Assembly (NCBI RefSeq): GCF_014635205.1 | Contig: NZ_BMCN01000001.1 | Span: forward strand, 186,001 to 250,000 | Length of the DNA stretch: 64,000 bases | Source of the DNA: Jeotgalicoccus aerolatus | Lineage (GTDB): Bacteria > Bacillota > Bacilli > Staphylococcales > Salinicoccaceae | Direction of reading: 5' to 3' | Shown: one piece after another, positions 29,664-38,264 of the stretch | Layout: every line of letters starts with the position of its first letter | Numbering within the stretch: the first letter of the stretch is position 1 | Notes under the pieces: model-generated | What the model was told of the DNA's origin: nothing | Databases searched by the model: none | What the model saw: the letters and a program-made list of their open reading frames with translations, nothing else | Position numbers and translations under genes: made by a program

Positions 29664-30584
29664 ATGGAACCGATAAGCAGTTTCGTTAAAAATTCGGAAA
29701 AAATCCGGGAGAATAACGAGCGTATATATAACGAAATTATAAATCATCCGAAGATGAAACAATTTATGGCTGAACATGAAGGCGAGATTACCCGCTCCAT
29801 GATTCAAAACGATCTGATGATTTTAAAACACTATATCAACCAGCCGGCAGAATGCGAACCTGCAGACGAGGGTGAATGTTTAAGCCATCCCGACGGTTTC
29901 ATTATCAATCTTGAAATCCGTCAGGGCCGCTTTAACATGCTTTATACCAAATGTCCGGTCAGAGCAAAACACGAGGAATTTATTAAACGGGAAAGCCTGA
30001 TCCAGAGCTTCCATATTCCAAGAGACGTCAGAGAAGCCACTTTTGATACCATCTTTTTAAATGATGACCGCCGTGATATTTTAAAAAATGCGATAGAAAA
30101 AGCCGGCAAGATTGCCAGAGGTGAAGGCTACCGCGGACTGTACATTCACGGTGAATTCGGTATCGGAAAATCTTATATTCTCGGCTGTATTGCCAATGAA
30201 TTAAAAGAAAAATCGATATCTTCGATGATGATTTACGTACCGGAAATTTTAAGAGATTTAAAATCCGGCTTTAACGACGGTACGACGAATGCCCGCTACG
30301 ATGCCATCCGCAATGCAGAAGTGCTGATCTTAGACGATCTCGGCGCAGAAGATGTCACGGCCTGGAGCCGGGATGAAGTGATTACGAGTATTTTAAATTA
30401 TCGTATGGTTGAACAGCTGCCGACTTTTATCAGCTCAAACTTTGCAATTAATGAGTTAAAAGGACGGTACAGCTATACGAAAACGAACGGCAAAGAAGAA
30501 ACCAAAGCGCTCCGTATGATCGAGAGAATCCGCGCCTTATGTGAAGAAGTTGAGCTGACGGGTGATAATTTAAGAAACTCATAG
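29664..30584 (+). CDS. dnaI: Helicase loader DnaI
   Basis: 306 residues. AAA+ ATPase that loads the replicative helicase. N-terminal helicase-binding part with a Cys/His cluster (ECEPADEGECLSHP ... YTKC, about 67-102) that fits the zinc module of B. subtilis DnaI. The ATPase domain has Walker A HGEFGIGKS near 168 and Walker B VLILDDLGAED near 224. Last gene of the nrdR operon; the thrS promoter starts at its stop codon. Confidence 0.95.
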   Translation: MEPISSFVKNSEKIRENNERIYNEIINHPKMKQFMAEHEGEITRSMIQNDLMILKHYINQPAECEPADEGECLSHPDGFIINLEIRQGRFNMLYTKCPVRAKHEEFIKRESLIQSFHIPRDVREATFDTIFLNDDRRDILKNAIEKAGKIARGEGYRGLYIHGEFGIGKSYILGCIANELKEKSISSMMIYVPEILRDLKSGFNDGTTNARYDAIRNAEVLILDDLGAEDVTAWSRDEVITSILNYRMVEQLPTFISSNFAINELKGRYSYTKTNGKEETKALRMIERIRALCEEVELTGDNLRNS

Positions 30585-30585
30585 C

Positions 30586-30614
30586 TTGATTTTTACAGTG
30601 CCTTCGTGTACGAT
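30586..30614 (+). promoter_or_regulatory. Putative sigmaA promoter for thrS
   Basis: TTGATT, 17-bp spacer, TACGAT, immediately after the dnaI stop and before the T-box leader. Confidence 0.5.
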
Positions 30615-30619
30615 ATAGC

Positions 30620-30868
30620 TATATTTCATTAATAATCCAAGGACAAGACAATTTTTAAATAGTTTATTGAAGAGAGTGCATGATTGCTGAGACATGCATA
30701 TAAACCGCGAATTGTTACTACCTGCTGATGATACTTCCTTAATCGGAAGTCGGTCGGACCGTTATCTCCAAACTTGAGACACGGGATTTATCTGTGTAAA
30801 TCAGGGTGGTACCGCGGTAAAGTCGTCCCTATTTTTTTAATAGGGACGGCTTTTTTTATTTTAAATTT
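30620..30868 (+). promoter_or_regulatory. T-box leader of thrS (threonine)
   Basis: The T-box sequence AGGGTGGTACCGCG is at about 30803-30816, followed by the terminator GTCGTCCCTATT ... AATAGGGACGGC and a T run (about 30823-30858). Upstream is a stem I region; by alignment with the pheS leader in this window (TTC then ACCTG) the specifier is ACT at 30717-30719, a threonine codon. Uncharged tRNA-Thr pairing here and with the T-box should favour the antiterminator and raise thrS expression. Confidence 0.9.
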
Positions 30869-30899
30869 ATATCAAATTGGAAACGAGAGGATGTTTAGC

Positions 30900-32831
30900 A
30901 TGGTTGAAAAAATCGACGTAAGATTCCCGGACGGGAACGTAAAAGAGTTTGATTTCGGCGTCACACCGGAAGAAATTGCCGGCTCGATCAGCCCGGGACT
31001 TAAAAAAACTTCACTGGCTGCTAAAGTAGATGGGGAGTTATTCGACTTAACACGTCCGCTTGAAGCTGGCGGTTTAGTAGAACTCATTACGAATAAAAGT
31101 CCGGAAGGCATTGAAATTCTGCGCCATTCAACTGCGCACTTAATGGCCCAGGCTTTAAAACGCCTATACGGCGACGTGCACTTCGGTGTCGGTCCAGTCA
31201 TTGAAGAAGGGTTTTACTACGACTTCGATATCGAGGAAAACATTTCTTCAGAAGATTTCCCTAAAATAGAAAAAGAAATGAAGCGCATTGTGGATGAAAA
31301 TATTCCGATTGAACGAAGAGTATTATCACGCGATGAAGCGAAAGAATTATTTATTAATGATCCTTATAAACAGGAACTGATCGATGCGATTCCGGCTGAC
31401 GAACAGGTGACGGTATACTCACAGGGTGAATTTACTGACCTGTGCCGCGGCGTCCACGTGCCGAGAACAGCTAAAATTAAAGTATTTAAATTGTTATCGA
31501 CTGCCGGTGCATACTGGCGCGGCGATTCCAATAACAAAATGCTGCAGCGCATATACGGCACAGCTTTCTTCGATAAAAAAGAACTCGCTGCCTATATGGA
31601 TCTTCTGGAAGAACGCAAAGAGCGTGACCACCGTAAGATCGGCAAGGAAATGAAGCTGTTTGAAAATAACCAGATGGTCGGCGCAGGTCTGCCGCTTTGG
31701 CTGCCAAACGGTGCGACAATCCGCCGCGAAATCGAACGTTATATTGTAGATAAAGAAATTTCACTCGGCTACAATCACGTCTATACACCAATTATGGCCA
31801 ATACGAATTTATATAAAACGAGCGGCCACTGGGATCACTATCAGGACGATATGTTCCCGCCGATGGAAGTCGGCAACGAAGAATTAGTACTTCGTCCGAT
31901 GAACTGCCCGCACCATATGATGATTTACAAAAATGAACGCCACTCTTACCGCGAACTGCCGATCAGAATCGCGGAACTCGGCATGATGCACCGCTATGAA
32001 GCGAGCGGGGCAGTCAGCGGCCTGCAGCGCGTCCGCGGCATGGTGCTGAACGATGCTCACGTCTTCGTGCGCCCGGATCAGATTAAAGAGGAATTTATCA
32101 GAGTGGTTGAACTGATTCAGGAAGTCTATAAAGACTTTAACTTAAACGACTACAGATTCCGTCTCAGCTACCGCGACCCTGAAGACACAGAAAAATACTT
32201 TGACGACGATGACATGTGGCAGCGCGCTGAAAGCATGCTGAAAGATGCTGTTGATGAAATGGGTCTTGAGTATGAAGAAGTGGAAGGTGAAGCGGCATTC
32301 TACGGTCCGAAACTGGACGTACAGGTGAAAACAGCGCTCGGCAAAGAAGAAACGTTATCGACTGTACAGTTAGACTTCCTGCTGCCTGAACGTTTCGATT
32401 TAACTTACATCGGCAAAGACGGTGAAGAACACCGTCCAGTCGTTATTCACCGCGGTGTAGTGTCGACGATGGAACGCTTTGTTGCCTTCTTAACTGAAGA
32501 ATACAAAGGCAACTTCCCGTTATGGCTGGCGCCAAAACAAGTTGAAATTATTCCGGTTAACCTGGACTTGCACTACGATTACGCACGTGAAATTCACGAC
32601 GAAATGAAGAGCCAGGGCATCCGTGTTCATATTGACGACCGCAACGAGAAAATGGGATATAAGATCCGCGAAGCTCAAATGAATAAAATATCTTACCAGG
32701 TCGTTGTCGGCGATAAAGAAAAAGACCAGTCGCTCGTCAACGTCAGAAAATACGGTGAAGAGAAACAAGAAACATTTGATAAGGAAGACTTCCTGTATCA
32801 ATTAATCGATGAAATCAGATTGAAGAAATAA
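30900..32831 (+). CDS. thrS: Threonyl-tRNA synthetase
   Basis: 643 residues from ATG 30900 ([13 protein letters not shown]); GAGAGG lies 9 nt upstream. The frame is open back through the T-box leader, but that part is leader RNA. Domains: TGS (1-62), editing domain with [11 protein letters not shown], class II catalytic core (motif 2 region [14 protein letters not shown], motif 3 [11 protein letters not shown]) and anticodon-binding domain (about 540-643). Charges tRNA-Thr in the cytoplasm; controlled by its T-box. Confidence 0.97.
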   Translation: MVEKIDVRFPDGNVKEFDFGVTPEEIAGSISPGLKKTSLAAKVDGELFDLTRPLEAGGLVELITNKSPEGIEILRHSTAHLMAQALKRLYGDVHFGVGPVIEEGFYYDFDIEENISSEDFPKIEKEMKRIVDENIPIERRVLSRDEAKELFINDPYKQELIDAIPADEQVTVYSQGEFTDLCRGVHVPRTAKIKVFKLLSTAGAYWRGDSNNKMLQRIYGTAFFDKKELAAYMDLLEERKERDHRKIGKEMKLFENNQMVGAGLPLWLPNGATIRREIERYIVDKEISLGYNHVYTPIMANTNLYKTSGHWDHYQDDMFPPMEVGNEELVLRPMNCPHHMMIYKNERHSYRELPIRIAELGMMHRYEASGAVSGLQRVRGMVLNDAHVFVRPDQIKEEFIRVVELIQEVYKDFNLNDYRFRLSYRDPEDTEKYFDDDDMWQRAESMLKDAVDEMGLEYEEVEGEAAFYGPKLDVQVKTALGKEETLSTVQLDFLLPERFDLTYIGKDGEEHRPVVIHRGVVSTMERFVAFLTEEYKGNFPLWLAPKQVEIIPVNLDLHYDYAREIHDEMKSQGIRVHIDDRNEKMGYKIREAQMNKISYQVVVGDKEKDQSLVNVRKYGEEKQETFDKEDFLYQLIDEIRLKK

Positions 32832-32833
32832 GT

Positions 32834-32862
32834 TTGACAAAGCGGATTTAATCCTGTATAGT
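32834..32862 (+). promoter_or_regulatory. sigmaA promoter of the infC-rpmI-rplT operon
   Basis: Consensus TTGACA, 17-bp spacer, TATAGT, directly after the thrS stop codon. Confidence 0.85.
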
Positions 32863-32869
32863 ACTAAGA

Positions 32870-33012
32870 GTTGAAACAAACGGACAAGTTGAAGCTCCCG
32901 CTTCACACCCTTAAACGAAAGTGATTGGGTAAATTGGGAAATGCAGCCGCAGTAACTATTGCAGCTGCAAATTCTAAGGCGGGTGCAGTGTGCTGCATTC
33001 GCCTTTTTTTGT
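32870..33012 (+). promoter_or_regulatory. L20-type autoregulatory leader with attenuator
   Basis: A leader of about 150 nt between the promoter and infC with several self-complementary stretches (GCAGCCGCAGTAA/TTGCAGCTGC) ending in a terminator hairpin GGCGGGTGCAG-TGT-GCTGCATTCGCC and eight T (32978-33010). Position and architecture fit the L20 leader of Bacillales, in which excess ribosomal protein L20 stabilises premature termination. I cannot fold it here, so the L20-binding mimic is inferred. Confidence 0.75.
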
Positions 33013-33039
33013 TCGTTAAATATTTTGGAGGTGCTAAAC

Positions 33040-33561
33040 ATAGCTAAAGATCAAACATTGATCAATAATCGTATTCGCGCAAAAGAAGTTCGTTTAATCG
33101 GAGAAGATGGTTCACAGCTAGGTATAAAAGCAACGAGAGATGCAATTGAGTTAGCAGAAAATGCTAATTTAGACGTCGTACTTGTTGCACCAAACGCTAA
33201 ACCGCCTGTTGCACGTATTATGGATTACGGTAAGTTCAAGTACGAGCAGCAGAAAAAAGATAAAGAAGCTCGTAAGAAACAAAAAGTCATTAATTTAAAA
33301 GAAATTCGTTTGTCACCGACAATCGAAGAGCACGACTTCAATACTAAATTGGGTCACGCTAAAAAATTCCTTGCTAAAGAAGACAAGGTAAAAGTTTCTA
33401 TTCGCTTTAAAGGCCGTGCGATTACGCACAAAGACATCGGACGTAAAGTACTTGAGCGTTTTGCTGAAGCACTTAAAGAAGATGGCCAGATTGAACAGAG
33501 ACCGAAGATGGAAGGACGTTCCATGTTCCTCGTTGTTGCACCGTTTGCAGAGAAAAAATAA
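33040..33561 (+). CDS. infC: Translation initiation factor IF-3, apparent AUA start
   Basis: 173 residues. Prevents subunit joining and proofreads start-codon choice on the 30S subunit. The frame contains no ATG near the conserved N-terminus; GGAGGTG (33027-33033) places initiation at ATA 33040, giving [16 protein letters not shown], exactly aligned with staphylococcal IF3. An in-frame GTG (33031) is inside the ribosome-binding site and unsuitable. Rare start codons in infC are known to support autoregulation by IF3 (AUU in E. coli and Bacillus). N-domain, linker (KEARKKQKV) and C-domain (EHDFNTKL ... RFKGRAITH) are complete. Confidence 0.95.
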   Translation: MAKDQTLINNRIRAKEVRLIGEDGSQLGIKATRDAIELAENANLDVVLVAPNAKPPVARIMDYGKFKYEQQKKDKEARKKQKVINLKEIRLSPTIEEHDFNTKLGHAKKFLAKEDKVKVSIRFKGRAITHKDIGRKVLERFAEALKEDGQIEQRPKMEGRSMFLVVAPFAEKK

Positions 33562-33582
33562 TTATAATCGGAGGACTTTATC

Positions 33583-33786
33583 ATGCCAAAAATGAAGACG
33601 CATAAAGGTTATGCTAAACGAATTAAAAAGACTGGTACAGGCAAATTCAAACGCTCACAAGCGTTCACTAGCCACTTATTCGCTAACAAAACAACTAAAC
33701 AGAAACGCCAATTAAGAGGATCTGCTCTAGTTGCTAAATCAGATGCAAAACGCTTAGTTCACTTATTAGCTAAATCTGCTAAATAA
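33583..33786 (+). CDS. rpmI: Ribosomal protein L35
   Basis: 67 residues, very basic. [20 protein letters not shown] start and [10 protein letters not shown] are typical of bL35 of the large subunit. CGGAGG ribosome-binding site. Middle gene of infC-rpmI-rplT, 21 bp either side, controlled by the L20 leader. Confidence 0.97.
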   Translation: MPKMKTHKGYAKRIKKTGTGKFKRSQAFTSHLFANKTTKQKRQLRGSALVAKSDAKRLVHLLAKSAK

Positions 33787-33807
33787 TATTAAAAGGAGGA
33801 GTTAGAA

Positions 33808-34164
33808 ATGGCTCGCGTAAAAAATGGATTAACATCTCGTAAGAGACGTAAAAAAGTATTAAAACAGGCAAAAGGTTATTTTGGTGCGAAAAGCACTTTA
33901 TATAGAACAGCTAAACAAGCTGTAATGAAATCAGGTCAGTATGCATACCGTGACCGCAAACAGAAAAAACGTGAATTCCGTAAATTATGGATCTCACGCA
34001 TTAACGCTGCTGCACGTCAGCACGACATCAGCTACAGCCGTCTAATGAACGGACTTAAAGTTGCTGGCATCGATATCAACAGAAAAATGCTTTCTGAAAT
34101 TGCTATCGCTGACGACGCTGCTTTCGCTGAAATCGTAGCACAAGCTAAAAACGCTTTAAAATAA
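33808..34164 (+). CDS. rplT: Ribosomal protein L20
   Basis: 118 residues. [19 protein letters not shown] start and [20 protein letters not shown] are diagnostic of bL20, a 23S rRNA-binding assembly protein and the expected feedback regulator of this operon. AAAAGGAGGAG ribosome-binding site. Followed by a strong terminator; the ysdA/ysdB genes of Bacillus are not present. Confidence 0.97.
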   Translation: MARVKNGLTSRKRRKKVLKQAKGYFGAKSTLYRTAKQAVMKSGQYAYRDRKQKKREFRKLWISRINAAARQHDISYSRLMNGLKVAGIDINRKMLSEIAIADDAAFAEIVAQAKNALK

Positions 34165-34180
34165 TAACGCGTTAAAAAGG

Positions 34181-34208
34181 AGCACCCATAAAGTTGGGTG
34201 CTTTTTTG
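34181..34208 (+). terminator. Terminator after rplT
   Basis: AGCACCCA-TAAAGT-TGGGTGCT followed by TTTTTG. Confidence 0.9.
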
Positions 34209-34334
34209 TATTTTACTGGAAATATTTTTGGCTTTGTCAAATAAATAAAATAACTTGTACGATAAAAAAATAAACCGCCAATTTTTCCTATATATAGGGT
34301 AGGGACTACTTTTTATACGGGAGGAATATGAGCG

Positions 34335-35312
34335 ATGATTTTAAGTCACAGAACTGCCGGCGCTGAACTGCTGTTTTACCGAGCTCTAGTTAAGAGGAGA
34401 AGATTGTCGTCTGAAGAAGCGAAGATTTTGTCGGTGCTGGAAAAAGGATTTTCCGGTGAGTGCGAATACGACCGGATCTTCGATTCGGCCGGTCACGGCT
34501 CAGTATTTGTATTTCGAGATATTTATTTGAAAATCGACGGAGCCGTTGCCCAATACGACAGTCTGATTGTCAGCGATGACGGGATTGTGGTCAACGAAAT
34601 AAAAAACTACTCGGGTCTTTATCGTTATGAAAACGGGAAGTGGTATATCAGAAAATCTGAAGTGTCGGAAGATGCGCTGTCGCAGCTCCGGCGGGCGATG
34701 GGGAAACTGATTAAAATGCGTTATCTGGTGAGGGATGAATTTTCCGTGACCGGCAAAATAGTCTTCCCGAATATTGAATTTCGTCTCGAGACGCGCGATG
34801 AGGCGCTACGCGATTCTGTCGTGCTCCGTTCAGAGCTGCGTCATTACCTGATGCAATTTAAAAATATTTACGCCGGCCGATTTGCAGAAAAAATTGCCGC
34901 ACTGATTCGCGAGCGCATAGTGGCCAACCCTTATTTCGATAAAAGCGCCGATTTCTCAAGCGTGAAAAAAGGATTATATTGCGGGGCGTGCGGCGGGTTT
35001 GAGCTGGAGTTATATCATTATCATTTGATGTGCCAAAAATGTGGATCATGTGAGAAAAAGGAAACACATCTACTTCGCGCTATATATGACTTTAAATCTT
35101 TATTTCTGAATGAAAAGTTGACCAAACAGCGTTTATTGCAGTTTATCGATTACAAAATTAGCGAACGAACAGTCTATAGATTACTGAATAAGTATTGCAA
35201 TCGTCTTTCAAGCGGTCCAGGTTCATATTATACGACTAAATATCTAAGTTTCGATCAAGCTTATGAAAAGCATGAGAATTTGAATAGATATAAAGACAAA
35301 TCATTAGTTTAA
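34335..35312 (+). CDS. NERD-domain protein with zinc ribbon and C-terminal HTH-like part
   Basis: 325 residues. N-terminal NERD domain (about 38-150): G41-E42, QYDSLIVS with D75, and VNEIKNYSG with E88-x-K90, the PD-(D/E)XK-like nuclease constellation of this family. A zinc ribbon follows (C216-x2-C219, C233-x2-C236) and then a basic helical stretch (TKQRLLQFIDYKISERTVYR) that looks like a helix-turn-helix. Suggests a DNA-binding or DNA-processing protein; no substrate is known. GGGAGG precedes ATG 34335 by 10 nt. It stands alone after the ribosomal operon and its stop is 6 bp before a hairpin repeat array. Confidence 0.82.
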   Translation: MILSHRTAGAELLFYRALVKRRRLSSEEAKILSVLEKGFSGECEYDRIFDSAGHGSVFVFRDIYLKIDGAVAQYDSLIVSDDGIVVNEIKNYSGLYRYENGKWYIRKSEVSEDALSQLRRAMGKLIKMRYLVRDEFSVTGKIVFPNIEFRLETRDEALRDSVVLRSELRHYLMQFKNIYAGRFAEKIAALIRERIVANPYFDKSADFSSVKKGLYCGACGGFELELYHYHLMCQKCGSCEKKETHLLRAIYDFKSLFLNEKLTKQRLLQFIDYKISERTVYRLLNKYCNRLSSGPGSYYTTKYLSFDQAYEKHENLNRYKDKSLV

Positions 35313-35318
35313 ATCGTG

Positions 35319-35522
35319 TTATCAGGCAGATGTGGTGTGTTCATCGACCTGACAGAAAAATTATCAGGCAGATGAGGTGTGTTCATCGACCTGACGGAAA
35401 AATTATCAGGCTGATGAGGCGTGTTCATCGACCTGACGGAAAAATTATCAGGCAGATGAGGCGTGTTCATCGACCTGACAGAAAAATTATCAGGCAGATG
35501 AGGCGTGTTCATCGACCTGACA
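35319..35522 (+). repeat. Tandem array of 42-bp quasi-palindromic repeats, 5 units
   Basis: Units start at 35319, 35361, 35403, 35445 and 35487 (period exactly 42 bp; last unit lacks its 3' spacer). Each contains TCAGG-CA-GATGA-N7-TCATC-GA-CCTGA, an imperfect hairpin, joined by an A-rich spacer (CRGAAAAATTA). Differences between units are few (T/A in the first GATG, C/T in GGYGTG, G/A in GACRG). There is no T-run, so these are not terminators. Open frames on both strands through the array follow from the multiple-of-three period and look non-coding. Confidence 0.9.
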
Positions 35523-35540
35523 AGGGACCCATCCCCAATC

Positions 35541-35578
35541 CATCATTGTCGACGGCCCTAATTACCGATACAATGATG
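35541..35578 (+). repeat. Inverted repeat before the YhfC-like gene
   Basis: CATCATTGT (35541-35549) pairs with ACAATGATG (35570-35578), with a second CGG/CCG pairing inside. It ends 5 bp before the ribosome-binding site at 35583, so it could affect translation or be an operator. Confidence 0.6.
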
Positions 35579-35597
35579 AAAAAGGAGGGTGTTCACA

Positions 35598-36380
35598 TTG
35601 ATTCCCCAGTCGGAGATTGTAATTATGGCGGTGGTGGCCGTGATTTCGGTGCTGCTGCCGTTTATTTTTATGTTTGTGCTTAGAAAATGGTTCAAAGTCA
35701 GATGGATTCCGTTTTTGATTGGTATTGCTGTCTTTTTAATTTTTGCTTTAATTTTAGAGCAGCTGCTTCATGCTGCGGTACTTAAGCCTAGCGCGGACGG
35801 TTCTATAGAATTATTGACTGTTTCACCGTGGCTCTATGTTTTATACGGTGTGCTCGCTGCCGGGGTCTTTGAAGAGACGGGCAGGCTGCTCGCATTTTTA
35901 ATGACGAAAAAATATTACCGCGATATTGACAGCGCGGTATCGTATGGTATCGGTCACGGCGGTTTTGAAGCCGCGGCGGTTGTCGGAATCAGTATGATTA
36001 ACGGCATCGTTATCGCTATGATGGTAAATTCAGGTTCGGATGCTTTAAATGCGGTGCCGATTCCAGCGGAGAATTTAATTCAAAGCCAGCCGTGGTATAT
36101 GTATTCGATTGCGATTTTTGAAAGAATTATCGCAATGATTTTACATATCTCCTTGTCAATTATCGTCTTTTCTGCGGTGATGATGCAGAAAAAATGGTGG
36201 CTGTATCCGTTCGCTATTCTGCTTCATGCTTTGGCAAATGTGACAGCGGCCATGTTGCAGTCGGGGCTTTTATCGAATATGTATATCATGTACGCGGGTT
36301 TCATAGTTGTGACTGCAGCAACAGCTGCTATCGCAGTAAAATTAGTAAAAATTTACAGGAATCAAAGCGATGCGCTTTAG
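35598..36380 (+). CDS. YhfC-like intramembrane metalloprotease family protein
   Basis: 260 residues from TTG 35598 (MIPQSEIVIM), chosen since GGAGG lies 9 nt upstream; the GTG at 35589 touches the ribosome-binding site. About seven or eight hydrophobic helices. The segment AAGVFEETGRLLAF and the later GIGHGGFEAAAVVG carry the Glu-Glu and His-containing motifs of the YhfC / ABI-like (CAAX-protease-related) family. Such proteins are thought to cleave or bind prenyl- or leader-type peptides in the membrane; the function here is unknown. Flanked by a repeat array and a terminator. Confidence 0.78.
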   Translation: MIPQSEIVIMAVVAVISVLLPFIFMFVLRKWFKVRWIPFLIGIAVFLIFALILEQLLHAAVLKPSADGSIELLTVSPWLYVLYGVLAAGVFEETGRLLAFLMTKKYYRDIDSAVSYGIGHGGFEAAAVVGISMINGIVIAMMVNSGSDALNAVPIPAENLIQSQPWYMYSIAIFERIIAMILHISLSIIVFSAVMMQKKWWLYPFAILLHALANVTAAMLQSGLLSNMYIMYAGFIVVTAATAAIAVKLVKIYRNQSDAL

Positions 36381-36392
36381 GATAAAAACCGT

Positions 36393-36421
36393 CCGGTTCA
36401 CAATTGAACCGGGCTTTTTTT
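36393..36421 (+). terminator. Terminator after the YhfC-like gene
   Basis: CCGGTTCA-CAAT-TGAACCGG then GCTTTTTTT. Confidence 0.88.
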
Positions 36422-36480
36422 AATACCGCTCAATCGTCCGTATACCAACTATTATAAAGAGAATGTTGAAGCATCAACAT

Positions 36481-36494
36481 TGTAAGCGGTAACA
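36481..36494 (+). promoter_or_regulatory. cre site (CcpA) upstream of the alanine symporter gene
   Basis: TGTAAGCGGTAACA matches the CcpA consensus TGWAANCGNTNWCA at every position. It lies about 18 bp upstream of the -35 box, a position compatible with activation or weak repression by CcpA. Confidence 0.65.
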
Positions 36495-36511
36495 ATTTTT
36501 GTGAAAAAGCA

Positions 36512-36540
36512 TAGACAAGGGGGAGTAAATAGACTATATT
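36512..36540 (+). promoter_or_regulatory. Putative sigmaA promoter for the alanine symporter gene
   Basis: TAGACA, 17-bp spacer, TATATT; transcription would begin about 45 bp before the ATG. Nothing else is visible in the 36381-36589 gap besides the terminator and cre site. Confidence 0.55.
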
Positions 36541-36589
36541 TGAGTGGTAATTTCATATTAAAGAGAGAAAACAAAGGGGAATCATTTAA

Positions 36590-38146
36590 ATGGAGACATT
36601 TGTAACAGCTTTTAATGACATTGTTTGGAGTGCGGCTCTGGTTATTTTGCTGGTATGTACGGGATTATACTTCTCGATCCGCATGCGATTATTCCAAGTG
36701 CGATACATAGCTGATATGATCCGCCTAATCTTTAGAGGCGGAAAATCAGAAGACGGAATTTCAAGTTTCCAGGCAATTGCCGTGTCACTGGCAGGGCGTG
36801 TCGGAACGGGTAACATTGTCGGTGTGTCTACAGCAATATTTATCGGGGGGCCAGGGGCAGTATTTTGGATGTGGCTGATCGCCTTCCTCGGTGCGGGGAG
36901 TGCGTTTGTAGAATCGACTTTATCTCAGATTTATAAACAGAAGGAAGACGGGCAGTATCGCGGGGGACCGGCGTACTACATCGAAAAGGGGATCGGTGGA
37001 ACGTTCGGTAAATATTATGCACTGCTTTTTGCAGTCGTTACGGTGATTGCCTGCGGTCTCTTATTACCGGGGATCCAGTCTAACTCAATTTCAAGTTCTG
37101 CAACCAATGCACTGCCGATGATTGATTCATGGATGATCGGTGCATTTATCGTCGTTATTCTTGCAGTTGTAATTTTCGGCGGAATCCGTTCGATTGCAAA
37201 CGTTGCGACAGCAGTCGTTCCATTTATGGCAATCGCTTATATTATCGTTGCAGTAGCAATTGTAATAATGAATATCGAAGCGGTTCCAGGCTTAATCGCA
37301 TTAATCTTCAAGAGCGCATTCGGTCTCGAGCAGCAGTTTGCCGGTACGGTCGGTGCCATGATTATGATCGGTGTTAAACGCGGACTGTACTCAAACGAAG
37401 CAGGTCAGGGTACCGGAGCTCACGCAGCAGGTGCTGCAGAAGTATCTCACCCGGCAAAACAGGGTCTGGTTCAAGCGTTCTCAGTATATATCGATACATT
37501 ATTCGTATGTACAGCAACAGCTTTAATGATTTTAATGACAGGGATGTACAACGTGTCTGACGGAGACGGCGGCTTAATTGTCGATAACGGCGTGTATCAG
37601 ACGAATGCAGCCGGTGAAAAAGATGTCAGCGGTACGGTAACATTTACTCAGGCCGGCATCGACAGCGCCTTCCACGGCATGGATAATTTCCAGGAAGACT
37701 TTATCGGCTTCGGTTCTTACTTTATCGCGTTCGCGCTCTTGTTCTTCTGCTATACGACGATGCTCGCTTATTACTATATAGCGGAAACCAACTTAGTCTA
37801 TATGCTTAAAGGGCGAATGCAGTGGCTTAAAATTGTACTTGGTCTCGTACTGATTGCGTCTGCATTTTACGGTGCCGTTTCAACAGCAGATTTAGCTTGG
37901 CTGATGGGTGACCTCGGCGTCGGGCTGATGGCTTGGATTAACGTTATCGCTATTTTAATCCTGCAGAAACCGGCCTTAAAAGTGTTCAGAGATTACGAGC
38001 GTCAATACAAACTGAAAAAACAAGGCAAGCTGAAAGGCGAGATTGTTTACGAGCCTGACCGCAGCGACTTTAAAGATCATAACTTCTGGGTCGATGAATA
38101 CCCGAGAAGAGATGAAGAAGGATACAGCTATCCGGACAGAAATTAA
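36590..38146 (+). CDS. alsT: Alanine or glycine:cation symporter, AGCS family
   Basis: 518 residues with about ten or eleven membrane helices. Sodium-coupled uptake of alanine/glycine (or glutamine in some members). Signatures: IRMRLFQVRYIADM, AGRVGTGNIVGVSTAIFIGG-type first half and GVKRGLYSNEAGQGTGAHAAGAAEVSHP. AAAGGGG ribosome-binding site. Similar AlsT-like genes are common in Bacillales, and substrate cannot be fixed by sequence. An upstream cre site suggests control by carbon status, sensible if alanine is burnt through Ald. Confidence 0.93.
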   Translation: METFVTAFNDIVWSAALVILLVCTGLYFSIRMRLFQVRYIADMIRLIFRGGKSEDGISSFQAIAVSLAGRVGTGNIVGVSTAIFIGGPGAVFWMWLIAFLGAGSAFVESTLSQIYKQKEDGQYRGGPAYYIEKGIGGTFGKYYALLFAVVTVIACGLLLPGIQSNSISSSATNALPMIDSWMIGAFIVVILAVVIFGGIRSIANVATAVVPFMAIAYIIVAVAIVIMNIEAVPGLIALIFKSAFGLEQQFAGTVGAMIMIGVKRGLYSNEAGQGTGAHAAGAAEVSHPAKQGLVQAFSVYIDTLFVCTATALMILMTGMYNVSDGDGGLIVDNGVYQTNAAGEKDVSGTVTFTQAGIDSAFHGMDNFQEDFIGFGSYFIAFALLFFCYTTMLAYYYIAETNLVYMLKGRMQWLKIVLGLVLIASAFYGAVSTADLAWLMGDLGVGLMAWINVIAILILQKPALKVFRDYERQYKLKKQGKLKGEIVYEPDRSDFKDHNFWVDEYPRRDEEGYSYPDRN

Positions 38147-38155
38147 TTCAATTGA

Positions 38156-38188
38156 AGCACTCTCTTAAACAGAGGGTGCTTTATTTTG
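38156..38188 (+). terminator. Terminator after the alanine symporter gene
   Basis: AGCACTCTCT ... AGAGGGTGCT followed by TTATTTT. Confidence 0.75.
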
Positions 38189-38264
38189 CAGTATTATTAT
38201 TACGGTATCTGAAATATCTTATGGTAAAATAAAATTAACGACTATTTTTAAAGGGGATTTTAAA

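Noticed and set aside
30774-30899. N-terminal extension of thrS through the leader
   Set aside because: This is the T-box antiterminator/terminator region; homology and the ribosome-binding site put the start at 30900.
32959-33039. N-terminal extension of infC
   Set aside because: Overlaps the leader terminator; the conserved N-terminus begins at 33040.
35319-35522. Hairpins acting as rho-independent terminators
   Set aside because: Stems are followed by A-rich, not T-rich, sequence on the + strand; on the minus strand there are T-runs but no upstream gene to terminate.
35309-35683. Short repetitive open frames over the 42-bp array
   Set aside because: By-product of the 14-codon period; no start signals, and one frame runs into the YhfC-like gene out of phase.
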